Below, piece by piece: positions 1 through 7,424 of a stretch of DNA of 64,000 bases (its first letter is position 1; every line of letters begins with the position of its first letter). A program made the position numbers and the translations under genes. The stretch covers positions 1 through 64,000 of the forward strand of contig JAFZPP010000016.1 of assembly GCA_017550285.1 (NCBI GenBank), written 5' to 3'. The notes below the pieces were generated by a model, which was not told where the DNA came from, made no database searches, and saw only the letters and a program-made list of their open reading frames with translations. This DNA is from Oscillospiraceae bacterium (GTDB lineage: Bacteria > Bacillota > Clostridia > Oscillospirales > Ruminococcaceae).

Positions 1-1187
1 AGCCGGAACGCAAGCGTATTCGGCTTGCGGCGTTCCAGTTCCAGAAAATCGCGGTCAAGCGGACATAGAAATGCTTTTGCCCGCCGCGCCTCAAATTCTT
101 CATCGGACTCTCCTGGATTCTTTGTCAGGAACAGACCGTCAGGCTTCTGCGAGCCCTGCGGTGGATATTGCAGTCCGCGCATTTTTTCAGTGATCGCGTA
201 GAAATTGAGGTTAGTCTCGTCCCTTGTACCGGGAATGATCTTACCGTTCTCATCAAAAAGCGCATTGTACTCAGATTCCTCGATCAGCAGGAACATCAGC
301 GCGAGCAGCACAGTTTGTCCCTTCTGGCTCCAGAAATCATCCTTTTCGCCGTCGCCTTTGGTGGACTGGAACAGGACATCCGCCATCTTTTTCACATTAT
401 CTTCGCACAGATCACCGTTATGATCGTAGATATAATGGAAAGGGTTATAGTTTGTGGAGTGCTCCATCTGGATCGTGTTGAACACGCGAACTTCATAGCC
501 TGCCTCCTGCAGTAGCTTTGCAACCGCCTGATAAATCTCTCCCTTCGGGTCTGTGATGACAAACGAAGTATTCAGCTGTAGGATGTTGGTAATAACCCAG
601 AACAACGTTTTACCGGAGCCGGAACCGCCGATCACGAGGGTATTGAGATTGAGCCGGTGCAGCTTGGTGTCCAGTGCCAGATACACTTCCTTCGCCAGCA
701 CGATGTTATTATCCGTATACGCGGTGACAAAATCACCCTTGTCGTCGTAGAGATACCTGCCGTTTTCATCGCGCAAAGCAATCTGATACGGCTTTTCTTT
801 ACACGCCAGCGCATGGATTTCTTTTTCATCAGCCCACTTTGCAGAACCATGCTCCGTGCCGCGGCGATGCAGACGTTTCGGCTCCTCGCTATACTTATAG
901 AGAGCAAAGATACCGATCACGCAGATGCCGACAAACAGCATTTTCGGCACATAGCCGTCCTTTTTTGTAATAGCGGAAAAGATAACCGCCGGATGCGACA
1001 GGACATAATGCAGCGCCGGACTGATCTTGCTGCTGTCAATCGAACCGTCTGAGCCGAGGGCGTAATCAAACGCAGCTCCCAGCACAATACAGCCGATCAA
1101 CAGCACAACCCCAATTATGCTGAGCACAATCAGGGTTGTTCGGTCTATTTTCTTTCGGGGATGCGGGACAGTCAGCTTCTGACTCAT
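1..1187 (-). CDS. VirD4/TraG-type conjugative coupling ATPase (C-terminus cut by window edge)
   Basis: Type IV secretion coupling protein, the inner-membrane ATPase that brings relaxosome DNA to the conjugation channel. About 395 residues are visible and the frame stays open to the window's left edge. The N-terminus has two membrane segments (about residues 18-39 and 82-98), then the family's HGSAKWA motif near 113. The P-loop GGSGSGKT lies at about 187-194, followed by the ITDPKGE box. The ATG overlaps the stop of the DUF3801 gene by four bases (ATGA), so the two are probably translationally coupled. Family membership is read from the P-loop, the DPKGE box and the neighbour. The C-terminal ATPase half is outside the window. 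Confidence 0.88.
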   Translation of the reverse strand, partial: MSQKLTVPHPRKKIDRTTLIVLSIIGVVLLIGCIVLGAAFDYALGSDGSIDSSKISPALHYVLSHPAVIFSAITKKDGYVPKMLFVGICVIGIFALYKYSEEPKRLHRRGTEHGSAKWADEKEIHALACKEKPYQIALRDENGRYLYDDKGDFVTAYTDNNIVLAKEVYLALDTKLHRLNLNTLVIGGSGSGKTLFWVITNILQLNTSFVITDPKGEIYQAVAKLLQEAGYEVRVFNTIQMEHSTNYNPFHYIYDHNGDLCEDNVKKMADVLFQSTKGDGEKDDFWSQKGQTVLLALMFLLIEESEYNALFDENGKIIPGTRDETNLNFYAITEKMRGLQYPPQGSQKPDGLFLTKNPGESDEEFEARRAKAFLCPLDRDFLELERRKPNTLAFR

Positions 1188-3532
1188 CTTCTCGCCCCTC
1201 TCGGGGAAGGCTTCGGCATATCCGGTACATCAGGCGTATCCGGAAGAGGAATATCCGGCTTTGCATCGGAAACAGGCTTGTCTGCATGGATTTCCTCAAA
1301 GACATTGCCCTCCGGGTGCATCTCATGACCGTTGCCGCGTGCGGTTTCGGGCATATCTGGCGATTCGGGCTTCTCTCCGGCTTCATCGAGCATCTGCATA
1401 TCCGAAAGATACTGCTCGTATTCTTCCTGTGAGCTGAAAGTCAGCACCGCATTTTTGTCCATGCCGGACGATTCGAGCATTTCTGCCTTGAGCGCCGTCC
1501 ATGCGGTCTTGCCGTCCTCTCCGCGTACAGGCTTGCCGTTCGCGTCCGTCGTTTCCGCGTCCGTAAACTGCGCGAGCTGCTTGCTGCCATCGCACACAGC
1601 ATAATCATGAACCACACGCGAGCCATTGTGTCCTCCTTCCACCACGATATGTTTCTGCGGCTCTGTCGCACTGCACACGATCATCGTGTCGATCGAGCGC
1701 TCCTCGCGATCAGTCAGGTGATTCATTGCCGTATTGAAATCGGTTTGCTGCGCCTGAACAGCCGCAATACGATCTTTCACAGCATCCACGCGGATTTCCT
1801 GCGCTTTCTCAACCAGAGTTTCCGCTGTCTGCGGTGAAACACCCAGAGCGGCAATCTTTTCAGCAGCTTCCTGTCGATCTGCCGTAGACAGCACCACCGA
1901 TGCTTTTCCGTAGGCGACCGTCATGGAGTTCTGCCTGACTTCTTCTATCCGCAATACTTTCTCCGGGCTCTGTGCCTCTGCTTTGCTGTAGACCTCCTTT
2001 GCCATTGCCTTCGCATCAGCTTCGCTCATGCCGGCTTCCATATACATTGCAGAAAGAAAATGCAGCGTGCGCTTTTTGTCCGCCAGTGAGAATTCCAGAT
2101 GCTCTGTCTTCTCATGTGGCAGCAATTCGCCCTTTTCAGTGATCTCTGTCGATCGGAATGTGGTATTGACCGTAAACAGGTCTTTTCCGGTACGTTGAAT
2201 GCTGTTTTCGACGGAATCCAGCGGCTTCTGTTTTGTGGTATACTCCATGCCGCTTGCGCCGGTGTATTTATGTTCGATGATCTTATCCGGCTCGAAGTTC
2301 TCCATATTGAATGTCCGGTCAGCGGAAAGCAGCTTCGTATCCTGCCGCGCATAGAAGTCTGTGACGCGGTCTGCCTTGCTTGTCAGTGCATCGAGCGTCT
2401 TACGGTCGGTAATTCCAAGTTGTGCTGTCAGTACCTCGCGCATTTTTGCACGAGACATCTTCTGCGGTTCCAGAACAGCATACTTTCCGTCCTGATCGCG
2501 GAAAACCACACGCGGCTTTTCATCTTTCTTCGGCTGGAGATACCAGCATCCAAATGGCTTTGCATACAGGCTTTCGCCCTCCAGCTGCACGTTGCTCTCA
2601 ATGCGCGAGAACTCGTTTTGCGTGCTGCTGCTGAAATACCGCTCTTTTTGCTTTCCGGTGAGTGCTTCCTCTCCGAACTTCGCCGCAGCCAGATCAGCCT
2701 TGACCGGATCATAGCCGAACTGCGTCTGAATCTGCTGTGAAACCGCTGCCTTATCCGGTATCTGATCGAAGGAGACCTCTCTGCCGGAATGCAGGTCTTT
2801 CAGAGTATAGAAGCCGTTTTCGTCCTTATCAAAGGAAAAGTTTCTCTCAATCTCCTTGCATTTGGCGACAAATTCCTCGCGGACGATACGCACGGCGTCC
2901 TGATGCTTCACATCATGCAGACAATACTGCTCGCCGCTTTTCGTTTCAACGAATACTGCGGGCAGATCATGGGCTTTGAGCATAGCCGTCAGATGCGGCA
3001 CTTCCCATGCCTGCACCTTGAAATTGCCGAAAGATTCAGGCTTTTCCGCGATTTTTTCCTTGATGCACTCAGTACAGATCTGCTTAAAGATTGGCAGATC
3101 GCCGCTGCGGACGTTCGCATAGAGGTTATTTTTGCCTTTTTCGCCAGAGAAAGCAATAGGGATACCATACTTTTTCGCGGTTCGGGCAATCGCCTTGCGA
3201 TCCTCCTGTGAGAATCCATGCTGTGAGACAGCCAGTGCTTCGCCGGTCTCTCTGGCATTTTCGGCAAGGTCTTTCAGGGAGACTTCGCCGGGCTTGATGC
3301 CGGTCAGGTTCGTTGCGGTGACATTCGGCGGCTTTGTTTTCTCGGGCGCAGCGCTGCCCTTCGATGCTTTGATCTGTGCCTTTGCGCGAGCGCGGTCATG
3401 CTCCATGCCGAGAAGCTCCCGGAACAGCCTGCCGACCGAATCCAGCACAGACTTGAACGCCGCAAGTGCTGCGTCTGCTGCTTTTTCCGAAACCTGCATC
3501 GAAACGGCAGTCACATCTTCGCTCATGTTCAT
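1184..3532 (-). CDS. DUF3801/PcfB-like conjugative element protein, 782 aa
   Basis: Large element protein whose first ~150 residues resemble the DUF3801/PcfB family, which is regularly encoded just upstream of the VirD4/TraG coupling protein in Firmicutes conjugative elements. A long hydrophilic middle follows (about 200-650), rich in Lys/Glu with no recognised catalytic motif. The last ~80 residues form a Pro/Glu/Asp-rich tail ending PKPSPRGARR. The ATG follows AAGGAGG at about 9 nt. The stop overlaps the coupling protein's start (ATGA). PcfB-type proteins are thought to help recruit substrate to the coupling protein; that role here is inferred from position. A terminator-like hairpin leader (3554-3615) precedes the gene. 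Confidence 0.72.
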   Translation of the reverse strand: MNMSEDVTAVSMQVSEKAADAALAAFKSVLDSVGRLFRELLGMEHDRARAKAQIKASKGSAAPEKTKPPNVTATNLTGIKPGEVSLKDLAENARETGEALAVSQHGFSQEDRKAIARTAKKYGIPIAFSGEKGKNNLYANVRSGDLPIFKQICTECIKEKIAEKPESFGNFKVQAWEVPHLTAMLKAHDLPAVFVETKSGEQYCLHDVKHQDAVRIVREEFVAKCKEIERNFSFDKDENGFYTLKDLHSGREVSFDQIPDKAAVSQQIQTQFGYDPVKADLAAAKFGEEALTGKQKERYFSSSTQNEFSRIESNVQLEGESLYAKPFGCWYLQPKKDEKPRVVFRDQDGKYAVLEPQKMSRAKMREVLTAQLGITDRKTLDALTSKADRVTDFYARQDTKLLSADRTFNMENFEPDKIIEHKYTGASGMEYTTKQKPLDSVENSIQRTGKDLFTVNTTFRSTEITEKGELLPHEKTEHLEFSLADKKRTLHFLSAMYMEAGMSEADAKAMAKEVYSKAEAQSPEKVLRIEEVRQNSMTVAYGKASVVLSTADRQEAAEKIAALGVSPQTAETLVEKAQEIRVDAVKDRIAAVQAQQTDFNTAMNHLTDREERSIDTMIVCSATEPQKHIVVEGGHNGSRVVHDYAVCDGSKQLAQFTDAETTDANGKPVRGEDGKTAWTALKAEMLESSGMDKNAVLTFSSQEEYEQYLSDMQMLDEAGEKPESPDMPETARGNGHEMHPEGNVFEEIHADKPVSDAKPDIPLPDTPDVPDMPKPSPRGARR

Positions 3533-3553
3533 TGGCTCATCCCTCCTTCAAAT

Positions 3554-3615
3554 GGGCATAAAAATAGCCCGTTATTATAATTGTAGACAGGAATGGCGCA
3601 TCATAATAACGGGCT
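3554..3615 (-). promoter_or_regulatory. Hairpin leader 1: terminator/attenuator-like structure before the DUF3801 gene
   Basis: Perfect 13-bp inverted repeat (arms 3566-3578 and 3603-3615, 24-nt loop). On the minus strand it is followed by a UAUUUUUAU tract. The promoter-distal arm can instead pair with the next bases in a short GGGC/GCCC hairpin (3554-3570), so two pairings compete. It may terminate the upstream 144-aa gene, attenuate the DUF3801 gene, or both. A second copy of the 17-nt GGGC...GCCC block is at 4263-4279. Confidence 0.55.
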
Positions 3616-3703
3616 TGAAAAATAATATTCAGTTGTCAAGGTACTTTTATCGGCAAAAATCCAATCGAATTTCGGAGCTGATTTTGCCGATAACAGTATA
3701 CGG

Positions 3704-4138
3704 TCATTCATCCCGGGACGGATAGAACAGCTTTTCCGTTTCGTCCGCCTCCACGACCATCAGCACCAGAAGTGCCGGTTCATTTCTGTTGTAGGAGATA
3801 AGCGGTGCGCATTCGACATCGACCAGAACGCCGCAGACCTGGGGGAGCATATCCTCAGTCAGAATGAACACAGACTCGTCCATCGGCGCGTCCTCATCAT
3901 AGTTATCCGGCTCATAGACGCCGGGAATCATATACGGATTGAAGTCCGGGCAGCTGTCGATATAGCGCTGGAGGCTGTTTGCCTCAATGAAATACTTGTT
4001 GTTCTCGTCCTTGAGCACATGGAACGGGCGACCGCTCCAGAATGCTCTCTTGCAGATCTCGTTCATAAAGGGCAGGCTGTAGCCAAGCTTGTTGGCTGCT
4101 GCATACATGGAATGGAGCTTCAGAGTCATCTGTTTCAT
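3704..4138 (-). CDS. Conserved-type element protein of unknown function, 144 aa
   Basis: Not recognised. Acidic, soluble protein starting MKQMTLKLH and ending LFYPSRDE. It has Asp/Glu clusters in the middle (NYDEDAPMDE) and no membrane segment or clear catalytic motif. An in-frame ATG lies six bases upstream (4144), but AGGAGG at 4153-4148 is only 3 nt from it and 9 nt from the ATG at 4138, so 4138 is preferred. Same strand as the conjugation genes and flanked by the two look-alike hairpin leaders, so it probably belongs to the element. The N-terminal part (YAAANKLGYSLPFMNEICKRAFWSG) looks helical and could be a small DNA-binding or regulatory fold; that is a guess. Confidence 0.6.
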   Translation of the reverse strand: MKQMTLKLHSMYAAANKLGYSLPFMNEICKRAFWSGRPFHVLKDENNKYFIEANSLQRYIDSCPDFNPYMIPGVYEPDNYDEDAPMDESVFILTEDMLPQVCGVLVDVECAPLISYNRNEPALLVLMVVEADETEKLFYPSRDE

Positions 4139-4170
4139 AATCATATTCCTCCTGAAAGATATTATTTTTC

Positions 4171-4188
4171 GATTTCGTGTGCGAAATC
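4171..4188. repeat. Perfect 7-bp hairpin containing CGTGTGC
   Basis: GATTTCG/CGAAATC arms with a TGTG loop, just upstream of the 144-aa gene. An inverted GCACACGA follows at 4200-4207. The CGTGTGC core recurs in the decamer cluster at 4451-4507. A recombinase, relaxase or repressor site at the element end is possible but unproven. Confidence 0.4.
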
Positions 4189-4262
4189 TGGTTGTGATTG
4201 CACACGACGCGGGGTACGTTCAATCTGGATTGTTGTCTACATTAGCATCACCCCCAGCAAAA

Positions 4263-4307
4263 GGGCATAAAAATAGCCCGGAGTTTTTGTTAATAAAAAG
4301 ACCGGGC
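4263..4307 (-). promoter_or_regulatory. Hairpin leader 2: copy of the leader-1 architecture
   Basis: Repeats the 17-nt GGGC-ATAAAAATA-GCCC block of leader 1 (here 4263-4279). The minus-strand RNA can form GCCCGG/CCGGGC (4276-4281 with 4302-4307), extended inward by a U5/A5 pairing, then UAUUUUUAU. As in leader 1, the distal arm can alternatively pair with the next GCCC. It lies about 125 nt upstream of the 144-aa gene's start. No open reading frame was seen between it and the tRNA terminator, so attenuation fits better here than termination of an upstream gene. Confidence 0.5.
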
Positions 4308-4585
4308 GGATGAAATATTCAATTCTAAAAAGGAATAATCGCTGAAAAAGGAAAGAGGGTGCTGGATTTCGTGGAAATCGAGCGGGAATGTAACGAAAGC
4401 GACGCATTTACACTGATTTGAGTGAATGAGTAAGAGCCATGATACACCAGGTCGTGTGCAGTGTTTTTGCGGGCTTTCGTGTGCATTCGTGTGCACGCGT
4501 GTGCGATTGGCTTGAAAATAGCTTCAAAATACGGAAAAATTCTTCCGAAATCGGAAATTTTTTTCAATTCCAAACATAAGAAAAA
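4308..4585. other. Non-coding stretch between the conjugative element and the tRNA-Ser terminator
   Basis: No convincing reading frame on either strand. AT-rich, apart from the GTGTGC-rich decamer cluster at 4451-4507. Probably the terminal, cis-acting end of the element. I found no obvious direct repeat of the tRNA 3' end that would define an attachment site inside the window. Confidence 0.4.
4451..4507. repeat. Iterated 10-bp repeats with TTCGTGTGCA core
   Basis: Decamers gTCGTGTGCA (4451-4460), TTCGTGTGCA (4476-4485), TTCGTGTGCA (4486-4495) and cGCGTGTGCg (4496-4505); the last three are head-to-tail. Phased direct repeats at the end of a mobile element suggest arm-type binding sites for a recombinase, a relaxase-accessory protein or a replication initiator. 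Confidence 0.5.
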
Positions 4586-4620
4586 TGTCCTAGATGCTTG
4601 ATTTTCACGCATCTAGGACA
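4586..4620 (-). terminator. Rho-independent terminator of the tRNA-Ser genes
   Basis: Perfect 12-bp stem (4586-4597 with 4609-4620), 11-nt loop, followed on the minus strand by TTTTTCTT. It starts 10 nt past the CCA end of tRNA-Ser(GCU). Confidence 0.9.
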
Positions 4621-4629
4621 TTTTACATC

Positions 4630-4719
4630 TGGCGGAGAAAGAGGGATTTGAACCCTCGCGACCCTTTCGAGCCCTACTCCCTTAGCAGGGGAGCCCCTTC
4701 ACCACTTGGGTATTTCTCC
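4630..4719 (-). tRNA. tRNA-Ser(GCU)
   Basis: Class II tRNA with a 7-bp acceptor GGAGAAA/TTTCTCC, anticodon stem CTCCC/GGGAG with loop CTGCTAA (anticodon GCT), a long variable arm, GTTCAAATC T-loop, discriminator G and encoded CCA (4632-4630). Reads AGC/AGU codons. Its 3' end faces the conjugative element, which makes it a candidate integration target. Confidence 0.95.
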
Positions 4720-4751
4720 AGCATGGTGAATGCGATATCCGAAGGGTTTGT

Positions 4752-4840
<89 letters not shown>

Positions 4841-4860
4841 TTTCGGATTCAGCTTTATTA

Positions 4861-4889
4861 TTATAGCATAATTTTGCGCTTTTGTCAAC
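4861..4889 (-). promoter_or_regulatory. Consensus sigma-A promoter for the tRNA-Ser pair
   Basis: TTGACA (4889-4884), 17-bp spacer, TATAAT (4866-4861) on the minus strand, about 20 bases before the first tRNA base. Perfect consensus, as expected for a stable RNA. Confidence 0.92.
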
Positions 4890-4914
4890 CCCTAATGATA
4901 AAAATTTCTCAGCT

Positions 4915-4942
4915 TGTGTTTTTTCAGCAACTGTGTTATAAT
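4915..4942 (+). promoter_or_regulatory. Probable sigma-A promoter of the TrmH-family gene
   Basis: Perfect TATAAT at 4937-4942 with a weak TTGTGT 16 bases upstream. The start codon is 22 bases downstream. Back-to-back with the tRNA promoter. Confidence 0.65.
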
Positions 4943-4964
4943 AGAAATAAAAACGGAGGATCAA

Positions 4965-5789
4965 ATGCCAGCAAATGTAATGCACATTATTGCGCTTTCC
5001 GAATCGCCGTGGGGGGCTTGGCTTCGCTGCTCAGAAACGCAGCTATACCATATCAACGAGCCTGCGCAGGGGCTTTTTATCGCGGAAAGTCCCAATGTGA
5101 TCGAACGTGCAATGAACGCCGGATACATGCCTGTTTCATTTCTGATTGACACAGGATTTTACACGCCGCAGGTACAGTCGCTTTGTCTGCGTAATCCGGA
5201 AATTCCGGTTTTTCTTGCGGATACATCTGTGCTGAATTCGGTGAAAGGAATGCATCTGACCCGCGGCGTCTTATGCGCAATGTGCCGCAGAGAGCAACCG
5301 TATTCCGGAGGAATGCTCCGTAATATGCACCGGATTGTGCTTTTGGAAAACATTATGAACCCGACAAATCTCGGTGCGGTTTTCCGCTCAGCAGCGGCGC
5401 TCGGAATGGATGCCGTTTTGCTGACATCCGGCTGTACTGATCCGTTGTACCGTCGTGCTGCGCGTGTGAGTATGGGCACAGTATTTCAGATACCGTGGGC
5501 ATATCTGCCGGAGGCGCCGGATGCATCGGAAGCGATCCGGATGCTGCGCGGTCTCGGGTTTCAGTCTGCGGCAATGGCGCTGTGCGACGATTCTGTTTCG
5601 ATTGACGATGCAGAGCTCAGGGCTGCGGAGCGGCTTGTGATTGTGCTCGGGACAGAAGGGGAGGGGCTTGCACCGGAAACGATTGCAGCCTGTGACTGGA
5701 CAGTTCGCATCCCGATGCTGCACGGCGTGGATTCGCTGAATGTTGCCGCGGCGAGCGCGGTTGCGTTCTGGGAGCTGCGAAAACGATAA
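4965..5789 (+). CDS. TrmH/SpoU-family RNA 2'-O-methyltransferase, 274 aa
   Basis: SAM-dependent ribose methylase of the SPOUT class, acting on rRNA or tRNA; the target base cannot be told from sequence. The N-terminal ~110 residues look like a substrate-binding domain. The SPOUT core carries motif 1 (NPTNLGAVFRSAA, near 131), motif 2 (VLGTEGEGL, near 226) and motif 3 (SLNVAAASAVAFWEL, near 256), which build the trefoil knot. ATG 4965 follows GGAGG at 5 nt; the frame is open further upstream but lacks a ribosome site. The downstream GNAT gene starts 16 bases after the stop with its own GGAGG, so the two are probably cotranscribed up to the terminator at 6278. Confidence 0.88.
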   Translation: MPANVMHIIALSESPWGAWLRCSETQLYHINEPAQGLFIAESPNVIERAMNAGYMPVSFLIDTGFYTPQVQSLCLRNPEIPVFLADTSVLNSVKGMHLTRGVLCAMCRREQPYSGGMLRNMHRIVLLENIMNPTNLGAVFRSAAALGMDAVLLTSGCTDPLYRRAARVSMGTVFQIPWAYLPEAPDASEAIRMLRGLGFQSAAMALCDDSVSIDDAELRAAERLVIVLGTEGEGLAPETIAACDWTVRIPMLHGVDSLNVAAASAVAFWELRKR

Positions 5790-5805
5790 AAACGGAGGCT
5801 ATATA

Positions 5806-6273
5806 ATGCAGAATATCACAATCAGACAAATTGAAGATAAACAGGAAAAAATGCAGATTGTCCGGCAGGTATTAGAGGCGCTGACGGAGTGGTTTGAAGT
5901 GGAATCCAGCAGAGAAGCGTATATTGCGGACAGTCCTGCGCGGATTACATTTGCTGCATTTGATGGCGAGGTGCCGGTTGGATTTCTCTGTCTGAAGGAG
6001 ACTGGCTCTGCGACGGTTGAGCTTGCGGTCATGGGCGTTTTGAAACAGTATCACAGAAAAGGCGTCGGACGGATGCTGTTTGATGCGGCAAGGGAATGCG
6101 CTGTCAATGCCAGATATGCGTTTATGCAGGTCAAGACCGTGAGAATGGGCATGTATCCGGATTATGATGCAACAAACCGTTTTTATCTCGCATGCGGATT
6201 TCAGGAATTCGAGGTTCTGCCGCTCTGGGATGAAGCAAATCCCTGTCAGGTTTATGTGATGTCACTGAGATAA
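5806..6273 (+). CDS. GNAT-family N-acetyltransferase, 155 aa
   Basis: Single-domain acetyl-CoA-dependent acetyltransferase. The acetyl-CoA loop (motif A) is QYHRKGVGRMLFDAA at about 83-97. It is preceded by the beta-strand ATVELAVMGVL and followed by DATNRFYLACGFQEFE, typical of small-molecule or antibiotic-type GNATs. ATG 5806 sits 8 bases after CGGAGG. Substrate unknown. It shares a bidirectional terminator with the convergent AraC-type gene. Confidence 0.85.
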   Translation: MQNITIRQIEDKQEKMQIVRQVLEALTEWFEVESSREAYIADSPARITFAAFDGEVPVGFLCLKETGSATVELAVMGVLKQYHRKGVGRMLFDAARECAVNARYAFMQVKTVRMGMYPDYDATNRFYLACGFQEFEVLPLWDEANPCQVYVMSLR

Positions 6274-6277
6274 CAAA

Positions 6278-6307
6278 ATCCCGAAAGCAACGAACTGCTT
6301 TCGGGAT
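6278..6307. terminator. Bidirectional terminator between the GNAT and AraC-type genes
   Basis: Perfect 12-bp stem (6278-6289 with 6296-6307), 6-nt loop. A T-rich run follows on the plus side and an ATTTTGTT run on the minus side. Confidence 0.85.
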
Positions 6308-6312
6308 TTGCA

Positions 6313-7203
6313 TTATTTTTTGATGACAGGAATCCATACCTCGCAGAATACGCCTTCTTTCTTCTGCTCGGGATAGAATTCGTAGTCGGCTTCGTCTGCG
6401 GCTTCATAGCCCATTTGCGGGAGAAATTCCCTATAGAATCTTTCCCATGTCTCTTGGATGCATAAGCTGTCGTTGCCGATGCATTCAAATACAACATAAG
6501 TGAAGGGTTTGACTTTCCAGATGCGATAGCCTTCTTTTTCCATTTGCGCCGGATCAAATGCGGCAGTATCTGCGTCGATCCGGATGCCGATGCCATATTC
6601 AAACGTATCTGAATGTGCATCGGAGGGGGTGCAGAGTCCGAACAGATCACGTTTTCCTTCCGGACGCAGTCTGCACAGGGGGTCGATCAGATTCCGTTCA
6701 CAACAATCGGCCCAGTAATCGGAAATCTCATGATTCTCATTGTCATTGATGATCTCATTCCGGAAGCGTTTGGAGATTGTCAGAAACCGCTGCGAATCTG
6801 TTTTAACAATTCTGTAATCCATACTTTTACCGCCTTCCACCGTTAATTTGATTGCAAGGGGATTGAACAGAACGAGCTTTGCAGCCCCTTCTCTGGCACG
6901 GCTCGGCGCGACACCGTGGAATCTGGTGAATGCCTTGGTAAAGCTCTCGGGTGTATCGTAGCCGTATTTCAGAGCAATGTCTGTGATTTTCGCATCCGTT
7001 TCCGCGATTTCTCTGCCGGCTAAGGATAATCTGCGGCTGCGGATATAGGCATTCGCGGTCATTCCGGTCAGAAAGTTGAATGCCCTGTGAAACTCATAGC
7101 CGGAAATATGCATCTGCTTTGCGGCATCTTCATAGTTGATCTCGTCCAGCAGATGTGCTTCGATATAGGTGATTGCCTGCTGCATTGCTGCGATCCATTC
7201 CAT
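6313..7203 (-). CDS. AraC-family regulator with GyrI-like effector-binding domain, 296 aa
   Basis: Transcription factor. Residues ~8-105 are the two helix-turn-helix motifs of AraC (DAAKQMHISGYEFHRAFNFLTG; then KITDIALKYGYDTPESFTKAFTRFHGVAPS). Residues ~130-296 match the GyrI-like/SoxS-Rob type small-molecule domain (DYRIVKTDSQRFLTISKRF; a YGIGIRI strand; ending EVWIPVIKK). This layout is common in multidrug or bile-responsive activators of gut Firmicutes. ATG 7203 is preceded by AGGAGGG at 7 nt. No target operon is adjacent, so the inducer and regulon are unknown. Confidence 0.88.
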   Translation of the reverse strand: MEWIAAMQQAITYIEAHLLDEINYEDAAKQMHISGYEFHRAFNFLTGMTANAYIRSRRLSLAGREIAETDAKITDIALKYGYDTPESFTKAFTRFHGVAPSRAREGAAKLVLFNPLAIKLTVEGGKSMDYRIVKTDSQRFLTISKRFRNEIINDNENHEISDYWADCCERNLIDPLCRLRPEGKRDLFGLCTPSDAHSDTFEYGIGIRIDADTAAFDPAQMEKEGYRIWKVKPFTYVVFECIGNDSLCIQETWERFYREFLPQMGYEAADEADYEFYPEQKKEGVFCEVWIPVIKK

Positions 7204-7327
7204 ACCAGTTCCCTCCTGCTGTATTTATCATAGCAGATTTTCCGGTGCTTTGCATTTCCCCGTTTGCGCAGATTTGTCAGGCGGCTTATATGCATTATAA
7301 AGCAGAATTCTGAAAAAGTCAATCAAA

Positions 7328-7368
7328 CGCCGCAGTATTTCCGATTTCGCATCCGGAATACTGCGGCG
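7328..7368 (-). terminator. Terminator of the aldolase gene
   Basis: About 15-bp GC-rich stem with one bulged T (arms 7328-7343 and 7354-7368), then T-rich sequence on the minus strand (TTTGATTGACTTTTT). Confidence 0.7.
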
Positions 7369-7424
7369 TCATTGATATTTCAGCGCGGAATTACATTCAC
7401 GCTGCATGTATATGATTCAGGGAA

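Noticed and set aside
3540..3556. 16-base identity with the SCIFF leader at 36359-36374
   Set aside because: The shared block is essentially an extended Shine-Dalgarno (AAGGAGGG) plus a few bases; likely chance.
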